From contig JAISQS010000335.1 of assembly GCA_031274045.1 (NCBI GenBank), positions 1-5,223 on the forward strand: DNA of 5,223 bases. The letters are read 5' to 3'. Positions 5,193-5,223 of this stretch are shown piece after piece. Numbering within the stretch: the stretch's first letter is position 1; every line of letters starts with the position of its first letter. This DNA comes from Planctomycetaceae bacterium. GTDB lineage: Bacteria; Planctomycetota; Planctomycetia; Pirellulales; Thermoguttaceae. The notes beneath the pieces were generated by a model that was given only the letters and a program-made list of their open reading frames with translations, did no database searches and was not told the DNA's origin. Position numbers and translations under genes: made by a program.

Positions 5193-5223
5193 AATTTTGA
5201 TAACCCCGTGCAAGCGGAGCGCA

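Overview
The window is a bacterial intergenic-rich stretch with only two genes I can support, both on the minus strand and not in one operon. The organism is probably Gram-negative: the large gene encodes an exported TPR protein with a Sec signal peptide, and the intergenic DNA is AT-rich and crowded with palindromic repeats. There is no marker that fixes the phylum. A gut or environmental member of a group such as Planctomycetota or Fibrobacterota would fit, but that is a guess.

Layout. Positions 1-687 hold no gene. They contain a roughly 330-bp imperfect palindrome (22-354) with a perfect 20-bp hairpin at its centre, some AT-rich filler, and a second inverted repeat (588-653) just past the end of the large gene. 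Positions 688-3534 encode a 948-residue secreted TPR protein: a signal peptide, an N-terminal TPR array, an Asn/Ser/Thr-rich linker, a middle segment and a C-terminal TPR array. Positions 3535-4373 hold no gene. They contain a 45-nt-arm inverted repeat (3620-3739), a 22-nt exact copy of part of the 588-653 repeat (3744-3765), two 98-bp direct repeats (4001-4098 and 4108-4205) and a degenerate inverted third copy (4220-4301). A strong minus-strand intrinsic terminator (4374-4418) closes the transcript of the second gene, a 58-residue 2[4Fe-4S] ferredoxin (4538-4714) with a clear ribosome binding site. Positions 4715-5223 have no further gene, but hold an inverted repeat upstream of the ferredoxin, an inverted partial copy of the 4001 repeat family (5021-5079) and GC-rich hairpins.

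The genes do not obviously work together. The TPR protein is probably a periplasmic or envelope scaffold, and the ferredoxin is a cytoplasmic electron carrier with its own terminator. The most unusual signal is inside the TPR gene: synonymous codon choice switches abruptly between long blocks of G/T-ending codons and long blocks of A/C-ending codons, while the protein reads through without interruption. I found no convincing new enzyme system, phage or defence cassette.
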